Source: an uncultured Bacilli bacterium
Lineage (GTDB): Bacteria > Bacillota_I > Bacilli_A > RF39 > UBA660
DNA: 64,000 nt
Reading direction: 5' to 3'
NCBI GenBank assembly: GCA_910584305.1
Contig: CAJTZW010000006.1
Location: 1 to 64,000, forward strand
The notes beneath the pieces were generated by a model. The model searched no databases. It was not told the origin of the DNA and was given only the letters and a program-made list of their open reading frames with translations. This document shows, in pieces, positions 17,896-26,111 of this stretch; positions within the stretch are counted from its first letter, which is position 1, and each line of letters begins with the position of its first letter. A program made the translations under genes and the position numbers.

Positions 17896-18296
17896 TTACT
17901 ATCCTCCTTAAATAATTTTATCCATCCAAGCTTTAGCCATAAATCAATTTCTTCATAACACCCTACATTTTGACTTGGAATTTGAAAAATTACTAGTTCA
18001 ATATTTTTATTATAAATTAACTTTTGCGATAATCCAAAAAGTAATTCAGCATATGCTTCATATCCAATATATCCAACTATACCATTTTTATCTTCATTCA
18101 TTAGAAACAGCATATCCGTTTTAGTAATATTTTCTAAAAATTCAATATGTATATTTGGATATAATTCCATAAATTTTGATTCTTCGATTGCTCTTGGATA
18201 ATCTAATATTTCATAATTCTTACTTTCAAAAATTTTTATCCATTTATTTACTTCTTTTTGAAGTTTAGTACTCCCAGCAATTACTACTTTCTTCAT
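17892..18296 (-). CDS. nucleoside 2-deoxyribosyltransferase-like protein, ~134 aa
   Basis: Rossmann-like start MKKVVIAGSTKLQKEV, then an acidic D-rich stretch and MNEDKNGIVGYIGYEAYAEL, which fits the NDT/YtoQ-like pattern where Asp and the following Gly-rich loop bind a nucleoside and Glu is the nucleophile. ATG 18296 with AGGAG upstream is preferred over a frame start 8 codons earlier. It is coupled to the downstream ASCH fusion gene, which suggests a shared nucleoside or nucleotide substrate (inference). Confidence 0.55.
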   Translation of the reverse strand: MKKVVIAGSTKLQKEVNKWIKIFESKNYEILDYPRAIEESKFMELYPNIHIEFLENITKTDMLFLMNEDKNGIVGYIGYEAYAELLFGLSQKLIYNKNIELVIFQIPSQNVGCYEEIDLWLKLGWIKLFKEDSK

Positions 18297-18483
18297 ATAA
18301 AATCTCCTATTGTAATTCAAGTATCTTCTTCACATTATCTTCAGTATTTCCAACCAGTTGAGTAATTTTTGATAATTACCTACACAAGTTCATTGATGAA
18401 GTCAATGTACAAGCGTGTTTTCTAAATTGACGTAAATCAAATTATCTCTAAAAGTATTCTACCATAATTTTAAGCATATTAAA

Positions 18484-18522
18484 ACTCGAACATAAAAGTT
18501 CGAGTTTCCTATCAATCTGGTA
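18484..18522. repeat. duplicate of the tRNA-Met 3' end and its terminator flank, copy A
   Basis: This 39-base stretch matches 18875-18909 (copy B) with about three substitutions or gaps. Read on the minus strand it begins with the last tRNA bases (TACCA), then GATTGATAG and an ACTCGAA hairpin. Copy A lacks the rest of the tRNA, so it is either a lost tandem tRNA gene or an attachment-site scar. Confidence 0.7.
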
Positions 18523-18548
18523 CAATTGGGATAATTATTTACAACTTT

Positions 18549-18695
18549 TTAGTTGCATTTGTCATAATATTTTTTTAAGCCAAGATACTTATTATTCCAA
18601 GGTTCTAATTTTCCATTTAAACTATAACTATAAATTATAAAATTATTTTTATAATCTTTTGTATCTTCTATTATATAATCCTCTTTTAATTGCAT
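18549..18695 (-). CDS. small orphan reading frame, 48 aa, possibly a gene fragment
   Basis: It runs from ATG 18695 to TAA 18549, with a plausible C-terminal composition (SLNGKLEPWNNKYLGLKKYY). No ribosome binding site is evident, and the frame is open only a few codons upstream of the ATG before a stop, which suggests the tail of a decayed gene. It lies between the two tRNA-flank repeats. Confidence 0.25.
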   Translation of the reverse strand: MQLKEDYIIEDTKDYKNNFIIYSYSLNGKLEPWNNKYLGLKKYYDKCN

Positions 18696-18722
18696 TACTA
18701 TTCGTAATACTAAATTAAAAGT

Positions 18723-18750
18723 GCACCTAACTCAGCATTGAATTAGGTGC
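18723..18750 (-). terminator. strong hairpin between the tRNA-flank repeats
   Basis: GCACCTAA (18723-18730) pairs perfectly with TTAGGTGC (18743-18750). On the minus strand it is followed by ACTTTTAATTT. Confidence 0.45.
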
Positions 18751-18841
18751 TACACAAATTATTTGGTAACACTCAACACGCTAATATTGAATGTTCCTTT
18801 TTTATTTTATGCAAGTTCCCTTGACATATTCATAATAACAT

Positions 18842-18868
18842 AAAAACGACTTTCTGGCAAGTCGTTTT
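18842..18868 (-). terminator. second terminator downstream of tRNA-Met
   Basis: AAAACGACTT and AAGTCGTTTT form a 10-bp stem with a 6-7 base loop, followed on the minus strand by TTTATG. It lies just beyond the ACTCGAA hairpin (18875-18893) that directly follows the tRNA, so the tRNA has tandem terminators. Confidence 0.7.
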
Positions 18869-18904
18869 GTTTATACTCGAAAAAGTTCGAGTTTTCTATC
18901 AATC

Positions 18905-18981
18905 TGGTAGCGCCGGGGAGATTCGAACTCTCGACCTATCGGGTATGAACCGATTGCTCTAGCCAACTGAGCTACAGCGCC
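18905..18981 (-). tRNA. tRNA-Met (anticodon CAT), elongator type
   Basis: A 77-base cloverleaf reads from GGCGCTG at 18981 to an encoded CCA at 18907-18905. It has a D-arm TAGCTCAGTTGG, an anticodon stem ATCGG/CCGAT with loop TTCATAC (anticodon CAT), and a T-loop TTCGAAT. The GGCGCTG / CGGCGCT acceptor ends with a G-U pair, as in Bacillus elongator tRNA-Met. The tilS-modified Ile2 identity (CAT read as k2C) is less likely given the sequence. Confidence 0.93.
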
Positions 18982-19107
18982 AAATCAAAGCATATTCATT
19001 ATAGCAAAGATTATACATTTGCACAATACCTTTTTTACAATTTGTTCCAATTTATTCCATTATTAATATATGCAATTATTTTATTTGTATAGAACAAAAT
19101 CAAAATA

Positions 19108-19237
19108 AATTTTAAATCATTTAAGTTCACACCTAAACATTTCTGCTTCTTCGCCTTCGCTTCCTACCTGCTCCACAGACTTAAATTCCGATAGTTGCTA
19201 CCGTACTTATTCTTTTACTTATTTTTTTATTTGTTCT
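19108..19237 (-). ncRNA. putative TnpB guide RNA (omega RNA / right end)
   Basis: Immediately 3' of tnpB, the minus strand reads CGGTAGCAACTATCGG (a small hairpin), then AATTTAAGTCTGTGGAGC and purine-rich GAAGCGAAGGCGAAGAAGC. This is the typical scaffold following IS200/IS605-family tnpB genes, whose 3' end supplies the guide. The right boundary of the element is not certain; the guide would be the bases just beyond about 19108. Confidence 0.5.
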
Positions 19238-20389
19238 TTATACTAATTCTTTCATATATTGTTTTAATCCTTCAAATAATATATTTACTGATGCATTATA
19301 GTCTCTATCTAATTCACTATGACATTCTGGACATGTATATTTTCTTACACTTAAATCTTTGGTTCTTTTATTTTGATATCCACATACGCTACATATTTGA
19401 CTAGATGGATAATAGCTATCTACTTTATATAGTCTCTTTCCTTTCCACTTACTTTTGTATTCTAGTTGTCTTATGATTTCTCCTAGGGTTACATCTGTTA
19501 AGGATTTTGCAAGTTTGTGATTCTTTACCATATTTTTGATTTTCAGTGTTTCTGTTACAATCATATCATAGGTATCTGTGAGTTTCTTTGTAATTTCATG
19601 CGTAATGTGTATTCTTGCATTTTTTAATTTTGAATAGAGTCTTGCTAGTTGTTGTTTACATTTATAGTAATTGTTGCTTCCTTTTTGTTTTCTTGATAAT
19701 TCTCTTTGTTTTCTTTTAATTCTTTTCTCGTATTTTTGAATGTTTTTTTGATTGTTATATTTTTCATTATCTGAAGTGATTACTACATCTTTAATTCCTA
19801 AATCGATTCCTATGATACTGTTTGGTATAAATTTAGGTGTTTCTATATTTTGTTCATATAGTACTGATACATAGTATTTTCCTGTTTTTTCTCTTGATAC
19901 TGTTGCGTTTATGATTCTTCCTTGAATGTTTGATAGATTCCTATATCCTCTTATTTTCATTTCTTTTAGTTTTGGTAGTGTGATGGTTTTCTTTTCTAAA
20001 TCTAGGATAATATTTTCATATTGTTTTCCTTTATAGGTACTTGTTATTCTATTTGTTCGATAACTATTTTTATCATATTTTCTTTTGAAGTTTGGATACT
20101 TTCTAATTCCTTTATAAAATGCTTTGTAAGCATCGTCTAAATCGAATAGAGCACATCGTAAACTCATAGAGTCTATTTCTTTTAGGTATGGTCTTTCTAT
20201 GTATAAGGTTGGAATATCTTTGATACATTCATAAGCAGATTTTGATTGATGGTTATTCTTATATTCTGTTTGCTTCATATCTAGATAATAATTATAGATA
20301 AATCTAGTACATCCAAATGTTTTATGAATGATTTCTTTTTGTGTGTCATTTGGATAGATTCTAAATTTATATGCTTTATGGATTATCAT
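19238..20389 (-). CDS. tnpB: RNA-guided endonuclease TnpB (IS200/IS605 family)
   Basis: 383 aa from ATG 20389 (AGGTGGTG upstream; in-frame GTG codons at 20401 and 20398 are alternatives). It has the N-terminal helix-turn-helix region (KAYKFRIYPNDTQKEII), then a split RuvC nuclease with GIDLGIKD (first Asp), VTETLKIKNM (Glu) and DRDYNASVNI (last Asp), and a zinc ribbon CSVCGY...CPEC. All catalytic residues are intact. No TnpA gene is adjacent, so the element cannot move alone. TnpB cleaves DNA matching the omega-RNA guide next to a TAM. It lies 257 bp from tRNA-Met. Confidence 0.92.
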   Translation of the reverse strand: MIIHKAYKFRIYPNDTQKEIIHKTFGCTRFIYNYYLDMKQTEYKNNHQSKSAYECIKDIPTLYIERPYLKEIDSMSLRCALFDLDDAYKAFYKGIRKYPNFKRKYDKNSYRTNRITSTYKGKQYENIILDLEKKTITLPKLKEMKIRGYRNLSNIQGRIINATVSREKTGKYYVSVLYEQNIETPKFIPNSIIGIDLGIKDVVITSDNEKYNNQKNIQKYEKRIKRKQRELSRKQKGSNNYYKCKQQLARLYSKLKNARIHITHEITKKLTDTYDMIVTETLKIKNMVKNHKLAKSLTDVTLGEIIRQLEYKSKWKGKRLYKVDSYYPSSQICSVCGYQNKRTKDLSVRKYTCPECHSELDRDYNASVNILFEGLKQYMKELV

Positions 20390-20485
20390 TTTATTCACCA
20401 CCTGTCTACCTTAATACTATCAAGAGCTAATGTTTGTGTCAATCGTTTTTCAAAAATTTGAGTATGACTTTTCTATTATACAAAA

Positions 20486-20505
20486 AAGAGCTCATTATAG
20501 CTCTT
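20486..20505 (-). terminator. terminator of the 20617-21666 gene
   Basis: AAGAGCT and AGCTCTT form a 7-bp stem with a 6-base loop, followed on the minus strand by TTTTTTG. Confidence 0.75.
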
Positions 20506-20616
20506 GAATCGGTTATCTTGGTTTTATTTCTACTTATCTATTTAAGACTGTTGAAATTTTTGTACTAAGAATATAATAGCATTATATATTTACAGGAATA
20601 TTTTAATAGTAATCTT

Positions 20617-21666
20617 TTACTTTAAAATTTTCTTCTTGACTACTCTATTAAAATCTTCTTGGGAAGCTACAATTTCTAAATTATATTGGTCTCTTATACT
20701 TCTTGTATTTTGTGAAGTATAACTGGTTTTACCTCGATCTAATACATATACTTCTGCTATATTATATCCCTTAATTTTTAAATACTCTAAATATATTTTG
20801 AAAAATTGATCAACATTATTCCAAGAAAATCCAAAATTATAACAACCACCTTTATAATTAATTCCTGTATAACTGATTTTAAAATTACTAACTTGATCCT
20901 CTTGGATATTTAAACTACGAAAGAAATTTAACATTTCTCTATACATATTGGTATAATTTTTTGTATCTAAAACATCAGCAATATCAATAGAGAAAGGAAA
21001 GCCATAATGATTTCCAGTATATGTAAGTAGCACTAAGAAATTGCCAGCATTCAAATATTCTTGAAGCACTTCTTTACTATTTTTTATATCAATAGTAGCA
21101 TTTCCATATAGAACTCCTTCTGCAGGGACAAAGATTACTTTTCTTTGATTGGAATCAGTAATTCTATCCTGCTGATTATAAACAGGAGCTATTCTATCAA
21201 AATCTAGTAATGCATTATATAGCTTGTTGTTTTTTGATCCTATTTCATTTAAATAACCATTTAAGTTATCCATATCAAAGTGTTCCCCTAAATATGTGGA
21301 ATCATAATGAAAAGAAATAGAATCTACCCATTTTCTTTCTTTTTCTTGATAATATCTTATTGGAAAATCCACCAAATCTTTCTCCCGAAAACTAGGGCCA
21401 TAGTTTAGAATTTGAAATTCATTATCAGTCCATGTATACGCTAAATGGCCTGAAGCAATATACATAATATTTTGATTTATATTACAATGTTTTAACTCTT
21501 CACCAATTTGTGGCGATATTTTACACATCATATTATGATTATCTATCACGTATGGATGCTTTGATAGGAGAATCAATTTATTTTCATCAAAAAAATTAGA
21601 ACAGTCTACTTCATTTAATATCTGCTTTAAATAGGATAGTTTATCTTCAACATACATAATTTGCAT
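20617..21666 (-). CDS. hypothetical protein, possibly HAD-like, ~349 aa
   Basis: The C-terminal half (about 190-340) has HAD-like secondary structure: KVIFVPAEGVLYG at the usual DxD strand (no Asp pair, Pro-Ala-Glu instead), then FLVLLTYTGNHYG. The N-terminal half is unique, rich in Tyr and Asn. I cannot assign a family with confidence. ATG 21666 is best placed for GAAGGG; ATG 21675 is an alternative. It is a monocistronic unit between tnpB and serS. Confidence 0.6.
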   Translation of the reverse strand: MQIMYVEDKLSYLKQILNEVDCSNFFDENKLILLSKHPYVIDNHNMMCKISPQIGEELKHCNINQNIMYIASGHLAYTWTDNEFQILNYGPSFREKDLVDFPIRYYQEKERKWVDSISFHYDSTYLGEHFDMDNLNGYLNEIGSKNNKLYNALLDFDRIAPVYNQQDRITDSNQRKVIFVPAEGVLYGNATIDIKNSKEVLQEYLNAGNFLVLLTYTGNHYGFPFSIDIADVLDTKNYTNMYREMLNFFRSLNIQEDQVSNFKISYTGINYKGGCYNFGFSWNNVDQFFKIYLEYLKIKGYNIAEVYVLDRGKTSYTSQNTRSIRDQYNLEIVASQEDFNRVVKKKILK

Positions 21667-21730
21667 ATGATTCATCCCTTCATATAAATTGACTATTATA
21701 TTATCACAATTTATATAGAAAGAAAAGAAA

Positions 21731-21758
21731 AATGTAGCTTGGTTTTGATTTCTACATT
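21731..21758 (-). terminator. terminator after serS
   Basis: AATGTAG pairs with CTACATT; the minus strand continues TTTTTCTTTTC. Confidence 0.7.
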
Positions 21759-21803
21759 AATTCTATTCTTATAAAATATCTATTTTTCGAATAATTCTAT
21801 TTC

Positions 21804-23081
21804 TTATTTAATAAATTTTTTGCCACCCATATAAGGCTGTAATGCTTCTGGAATTTTTATACTTCCATCCTCTTGATAATTATTCTCCAAGAATGCGATT
21901 AATCCTCTTGGAGTGGCAAGAACAGTATTATTCAGTGTCGCTACAAACTTATTTCCATTTTCTGTTTTCATGCGGATTCCAAGACGCCTTGCTTGCGCAT
22001 CTCCTAAGGTAGAACAAGATCCAACTTCAAAGTATTTTTGTTGTCTTGGACTCCAAGCCTCTACATCACATGATTTGACTTTCAAATCTGCAAGATCCCC
22101 AGAACAACATTCTAATGTGCGGACAGGAATATCTAGACTTCTAAAGAATTCTACTGTATAAGACCACATCTTATTATAATAGTCCATTGCTTCTTCTTGT
22201 TTACATAGAACAACCATCTCTTGTTTTTCAAATTGATGAACTCTATATAGGCCCCTTTCTTCTATACCGTGTGCTCCTACTTCTTTTCTAAAACATGGAG
22301 AATAGGAAGTTAACGTGATTGGAAGTTCAGTTTCTTTTATAAGTTGTCCTTTAAATCTTCCTATCATAGAGTGTTCACTTGTTCCAATTAAATATAAATC
22401 TTCATTTTCGATTTTATACATCATTGCATCCATTTCTTCAAATGACATTACACCATTTACAACATCACTACGAATCATAAATGGAGGTATACAATATGTA
22501 AATCCTTTGTCAATCATGAAATCTCTAGCATAGCTAAGCATAGCCGAATGAAGTCTTGCAATGTCTCCTACTAGATAATAAAATCCATTTCCACTAGTTC
22601 TACCAGCATTGTCTTTATCTAATCCCATCAAAGCTTCACAGATATCAGCATGATATGGAATTTCATACTCTGGAACTACTGGCTCTCCAAATTTTTCAAT
22701 TTCAACGTTGCAAGAGTCATCCTTTCCAATTGGTACTGAGTCATCAATAATATTGGGTATCAACATCATAATCTCAGTAATTTTATGTTCTAATTCATCT
22801 ACTTCTTTGGTAAGAACGTCAATTTCATCTCCGTAATGCATGATTTCGCTTTTAATAGATTCTGCTTCTTCCTTCTTACCCTCACGCATCAAAGCACCAA
22901 TCTCGGCACTTTTACGATTTCTATCGGCTCTCATGTTTTCCATTTTAGTAAGTTTTTCACATTTTTGATCATAGATGATAATTACTTGATCAACAAATGG
23001 CAATTTCTCATCTTGGAATTTTTTCTTAATATTCTCTTTTACCTTTTCTGGGTTTTCTTTTAAAAATTTAATATCTATCAT
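21804..23081 (-). CDS. serS: seryl-tRNA synthetase
   Basis: 425 aa, normal length. An N-terminal coiled-coil arm (about residues 28-105, MENMRADRNRKSAEIGALMREGKKEE) contacts tRNA-Ser. The class II catalytic core has motif 2 (CFRKEVGAHGIEERGLYRVHQFEK) and motif 3 (LNNTVLATPRGLIAFLENN with GLxR-like ATP-binding Arg). It makes Ser-tRNA(Ser) from Ser, ATP and tRNA. The start at 23081 has AAGAGGATAA upstream. It follows a P-loop kinase gene by 18 bp, and both lie behind a Ser-specific T-box. Confidence 0.97.
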   Translation of the reverse strand: MIDIKFLKENPEKVKENIKKKFQDEKLPFVDQVIIIYDQKCEKLTKMENMRADRNRKSAEIGALMREGKKEEAESIKSEIMHYGDEIDVLTKEVDELEHKITEIMMLIPNIIDDSVPIGKDDSCNVEIEKFGEPVVPEYEIPYHADICEALMGLDKDNAGRTSGNGFYYLVGDIARLHSAMLSYARDFMIDKGFTYCIPPFMIRSDVVNGVMSFEEMDAMMYKIENEDLYLIGTSEHSMIGRFKGQLIKETELPITLTSYSPCFRKEVGAHGIEERGLYRVHQFEKQEMVVLCKQEEAMDYYNKMWSYTVEFFRSLDIPVRTLECCSGDLADLKVKSCDVEAWSPRQQKYFEVGSCSTLGDAQARRLGIRMKTENGNKFVATLNNTVLATPRGLIAFLENNYQEDGSIKIPEALQPYMGGKKFIK

Positions 23082-23099
23082 ATTTATCCTCTTTTCTGT

Positions 23100-23663
23100 T
23101 TATCTTATTTTTAATAATTGATTTACTTTCTCATATGCGGACTGATAATCATCCATTGCAAGTGGAATGATATTAATATTTGAATCCTTTAATTCTGTAT
23201 AAAGATGTAGGTATTGATTTTGTTGTTCTACACTATTGTTAATGCTGAAGGCCTGGTAATCATGATGAAACTCACGATCAAGTCTTTTTCGATATAAAGA
23301 AACGTCTTCTATATAAAGTAAAAATAAGTAGATATCGTAATTTAAAGATATTAAATTATGATAAAGTTCATGAAATACATCTGTAAAGGAATATTCTTTA
23401 TATCCTAAACGCGCATATACTTCTTCCGTAAAGAATGTTCTATCAAATATCAAATCCATTGGGATATATTGCATTTCTTTTAAGTATCTAAGAAGTGCTT
23501 CATACATCGTTTTGCTTTTTATTTTGCCTACATTTGTTTTATCTTTTTGACCAGATAATCGATAAAGATTAGAGCTAGGTATATTGTCACGTAAATAATT
23601 CGTTAATGTTGTCTTTCCAGTCCCTTGAGGACCTTCTACAATGATTATTCTACTTTTTTCCAT
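23100..23663 (-). CDS. P-loop (deoxy)nucleoside/nucleotide kinase-like protein, 187 aa
   Basis: P-loop VEGPQGTGKTTL (about residues 9-20), a thymidylate/deoxynucleoside-kinase-like DRTFFTEEVYARLGY after the second strand, and an Arg-containing lid (YRKRLDREFHHD). The fold points to phosphate transfer onto a nucleoside, nucleotide or another small molecule; the substrate is unclear. It is the first gene after the T-box and 18 bp before serS, so its expression must respond to uncharged tRNA-Ser. That is unexpected for a plain nucleotide kinase. Confidence 0.7.
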   Translation of the reverse strand: MEKSRIIIVEGPQGTGKTTLTNYLRDNIPSSNLYRLSGQKDKTNVGKIKSKTMYEALLRYLKEMQYIPMDLIFDRTFFTEEVYARLGYKEYSFTDVFHELYHNLISLNYDIYLFLLYIEDVSLYRKRLDREFHHDYQAFSINNSVEQQNQYLHLYTELKDSNINIIPLAMDDYQSAYEKVNQLLKIR

Positions 23664-23713
23664 TGTTACTACATTCCTCCTTGTTATACAATTTCCAATT
23701 CCTCTATTATTTT

Positions 23714-23908
23714 GAAAAAAAGTTATCCGTATAGGAGCATATAATGCGGTACCATCCTACGAATAACTTTATTTAAAATAACGGTATACCCCGGAAATGT
23801 TTTCATTTCTCTCAAGAGTAGATTCATAAAAATATTATTATCAGTTTCCATCAACCACTGACTTTCTATTTATAATAATTTTTACTACTAATCTCTATCA
23901 ACGATTTA
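23714..23908 (-). promoter_or_regulatory. T-box riboswitch, Ser-specific (specifier UCU)
   Basis: The antiterminator T-box AGGATGGTACCGC lies at 23746-23758. The terminator alternative pairs AAAGTTATTCGTAGG with the CCTATACGGATAACTTT arm and ends in a T run (23714-23720). Upstream are Stem I elements: TAGAGATTAGTA near the base, and a specifier loop GAATCTAC whose codon UCU is at 23822-23820 (Ser). Uncharged tRNA-Ser would stabilise the antiterminator and switch on the kinase-serS operon. Confidence 0.88.
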
Positions 23909-23915
23909 CAAGACA

Positions 23916-23944
23916 ATATTATCACTTGAAAATAGCATTGTCAA
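23916..23944 (-). promoter_or_regulatory. sigma-A promoter of the T-box kinase-serS operon
   Basis: TTGACA (23939-23944) and TAATAT (23916-23921), 17 bases apart on the minus strand, about 250 bases before the kinase start codon. Confidence 0.8.
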
Positions 23945-24056
23945 GTACCTTTCTCAGTCATTCATAAAACGACTGGAGTGTTCCATAAGTTCTTTTAAAA
24001 CATGTAGACTGTTGTAATATTATAGTGTATAATAAATGAAAAGGAGTGAAGGATGT

Positions 24057-24533
24057 ATGGAGGAGAAGAACAGCTATTTAACTGGAATTATAGGAGGATT
24101 AATTGGAGGCTTTGTAGCATCCATCCCATGGGTATTAATGTATGTATATGGGGATATGATATTATCTTTGTTAGCTATACTTATTGCCATAGGTGTATTA
24201 ATGGGGTATCAGCTATGCAAAGGCAAAGTTGATAAAAAATTGCCAATCATTATAATTATTATCTCATTACTATGTATAACAGTATCAACGCTTTTTGTCA
24301 TACCTATGTTATTACTTGCTCAAGATGGATTTGAAATGAGCTTAGCAAACTTAGGAAAACTATATGCATATAATCAATTTTCAGAAGCTATAATGAAAGA
24401 TTATATTATTTCTGTAATATTTACTATCATGGGTATTAGTGGTGTAGTTTCTAATGTAAAAAAACAAATCAATGCTGGAGCTACAAAAAATATTAAAGCT
24501 ACCCTAAAAAATGAAAATCAAAATGAAAATTAA
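24057..24533 (+). CDS. small polytopic membrane protein, 158 aa
   Basis: Four predicted membrane helices (GIIGGLIGGFVASIPWVLMY; ILSLLAILIAIGVLMGY; IIIIIISLLCITVSTLFV; YIISVIFTIMGISGV), followed by a charged Lys/Asn-rich cytosolic tail. ATG 24057 has GGAGTGAAGG upstream and is favoured over 24036. It is one of few plus-strand genes, with its own -10 (TATAAT, 24028-24033) and terminator. I recognise no family with a known function. Confidence 0.65.
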   Translation: MEEKNSYLTGIIGGLIGGFVASIPWVLMYVYGDMILSLLAILIAIGVLMGYQLCKGKVDKKLPIIIIIISLLCITVSTLFVIPMLLLAQDGFEMSLANLGKLYAYNQFSEAIMKDYIISVIFTIMGISGVVSNVKKQINAGATKNIKATLKNENQNEN

Positions 24534-24566
24534 TATTTTATAATTTACATCAAATCATAATAATAG

Positions 24567-24618
24567 AAATCAAATAATTAAATACCTATCTTATTGGCAT
24601 GTGATAATTATTTGATTT
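24567..24618 (+). terminator. terminator of the 24057-24533 gene
   Basis: AAATCAAATAATTA pairs over 14 bases with TAATTATTTGATTT (24605-24618), followed by a run of T. Confidence 0.7.
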
Positions 24619-24776
24619 TTTTATATAAATACCATATTGTATAAAACATTGATCAAAAATGTATAGCTATAGAATCTTTTATTTAGAATCATACACAAAC
24701 AATAAAAGAGTAATAACTTAAATTACCCTTTTACCTACTAAATGATTCATAATAACATTACTTTATACTCTATATA

Positions 24777-25307
24777 TTAAAATTTTAATTCCTCTATCTC
24801 ATCAAGTTCATATCCATATTTCCTATATATATCATTTACACTTAAAGTTACTATATCATCGTTTGTATATCCTAATTTCTTAATAAAATTGATAACACTT
24901 GTTTCATCTTTTCCTTCTATTTCCATGTATGTTGGAATCATTGGCCATGAATCTATATCTACCTCAACTCCGTCTATTTCATACCTAATTCTTTTGTTTT
25001 CCTGATATCCTTTATGCACATACCCTAACTCCTCTAATAATAGATTGGTTCTCGTAAAATCATCTACTTGTATCTCTAATTCTTTTGTACCAGATATGCT
25101 ACTATTTACAATATCCTTTATTGTCAAAGTAGTCTCTTCACCTACTTTTCGAAGTCGAATCCATTTTCCTTCTCTTTTAGGTTTTACATCATAAACATAT
25201 CTTTGTTGATTTAGCACACCTTTGAACTCTGCACCCAAATCTCGTAATTTCTGTTCTACTTCATTTACATCTATTTCAAGTATCCTAGCTTCATATTCTG
25301 TATGCAT
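24777..25307 (-). CDS. CYTH-domain protein (class IV adenylate cyclase / triphosphatase family)
   Basis: 176 aa. The signature EYEARI (ExExK variant, with Arg at the last position) is at residues 4-9. The tunnel-fold strands follow, with Arg/Lys-rich motifs (KWIRLRKVG; LTIKD; KELEIQVDD; KRIRYEIDGVEVDIDSW). CYTH proteins bind triphosphate-containing substrates with metal ions. The exact activity (thiamine triphosphatase, tripolyphosphatase or cyclase) cannot be read. It lies 10 bp after the SDR gene and is probably cotranscribed. Confidence 0.85.
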   Translation of the reverse strand: MHTEYEARILEIDVNEVEQKLRDLGAEFKGVLNQQRYVYDVKPKREGKWIRLRKVGEETTLTIKDIVNSSISGTKELEIQVDDFTRTNLLLEELGYVHKGYQENKRIRYEIDGVEVDIDSWPMIPTYMEIEGKDETSVINFIKKLGYTNDDIVTLSVNDIYRKYGYELDEIEELKF

Positions 25308-25317
25308 ATTAATCTCC

Positions 25318-26103
25318 TCATACCCCCATAGTCATTGTTTCAGGAAGTGTACTTCCTCCATCAATTACAATTCCTTGGGCAGTAATATAACTAGATTCAT
25401 CACTTGCTAGGAAGGCAGTTAATTCTCCAAGTTCTTCGATGGTCCCAAGACGTTTCATTGGGATTGCTGCTGCAATTCCATCAATAACGCTTTCTGGATC
25501 TTCTGTATTTGTCTTTTTTGCCATACCATCGACCATTGGTGTCCTAATGTATCCTGGCATAATCGCGTTAACACGAATCTTATCATTTACTACCTCTGTA
25601 GCAAGGGATTTCGTAAACCCTAAAATGGCGGCTTTAGTAGTGGCATATGCAACTTCCCCACTATCTGCAACCATTGGTCCTGTTACACTTGATAAATTCA
25701 CAATTGAAGCATTCCTATTTTTCATGTGTGGCAAACATGCTTTAGTCACATTCCAAGTACCTTTTATATTAATATCAAAGTGAAAATCGCGAAGTTCATC
25801 ATCCATATTTTCAAATGTTTCTAGTCGACACACTCCAGCATTGTTTACCAAAACATCAATATGTCCATACTCCTTTATGACATGTTCTATTACATCTTCT
25901 ACCCTTTCTTTATCTCGAATATCTACAGTATATCCTGTTACTGTTTGTCCATTATTTTGAAATTCTTGTACAACAGAATCCAATGATTCTGCGTAATCTA
26001 AAACAATAACTTTTGCTCCGTACTTTAGAAATACTTTGACAATTCCAAGGCCATTTCCCATAGCTCCACCTGTTACAACTGCTACTTTATTTTCTAATTT
26101 CAT
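25318..26103 (-). CDS. short-chain dehydrogenase/reductase (SDR), 261 aa
   Basis: Classical SDR: NAD(P)-binding TGGAMGNGLGI (residues ~11-21), Asp after strand 2 (VIVLDYAE) favouring NAD, NNAG at ~88, catalytic Ser in NLSSVTG and Tyr-x3-Lys in YATTKA, and C-terminal MPGYIRTPM. It oxidises or reduces an unidentified alcohol/ketone. It forms an operon with the CYTH gene and probably a small upstream reading frame. Confidence 0.92.
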   Translation of the reverse strand: MKLENKVAVVTGGAMGNGLGIVKVFLKYGAKVIVLDYAESLDSVVQEFQNNGQTVTGYTVDIRDKERVEDVIEHVIKEYGHIDVLVNNAGVCRLETFENMDDELRDFHFDINIKGTWNVTKACLPHMKNRNASIVNLSSVTGPMVADSGEVAYATTKAAILGFTKSLATEVVNDKIRVNAIMPGYIRTPMVDGMAKKTNTEDPESVIDGIAAAIPMKRLGTIEELGELTAFLASDESSYITAQGIVIDGGSTLPETMTMGV

Positions 26104-26111
26104 ATTATCAC

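Noticed and set aside
18723..18750. Strong hairpin as a small regulatory RNA
   Set aside because: It lacks a promoter or a long T tract that would define an RNA gene; a terminator reading is simpler.
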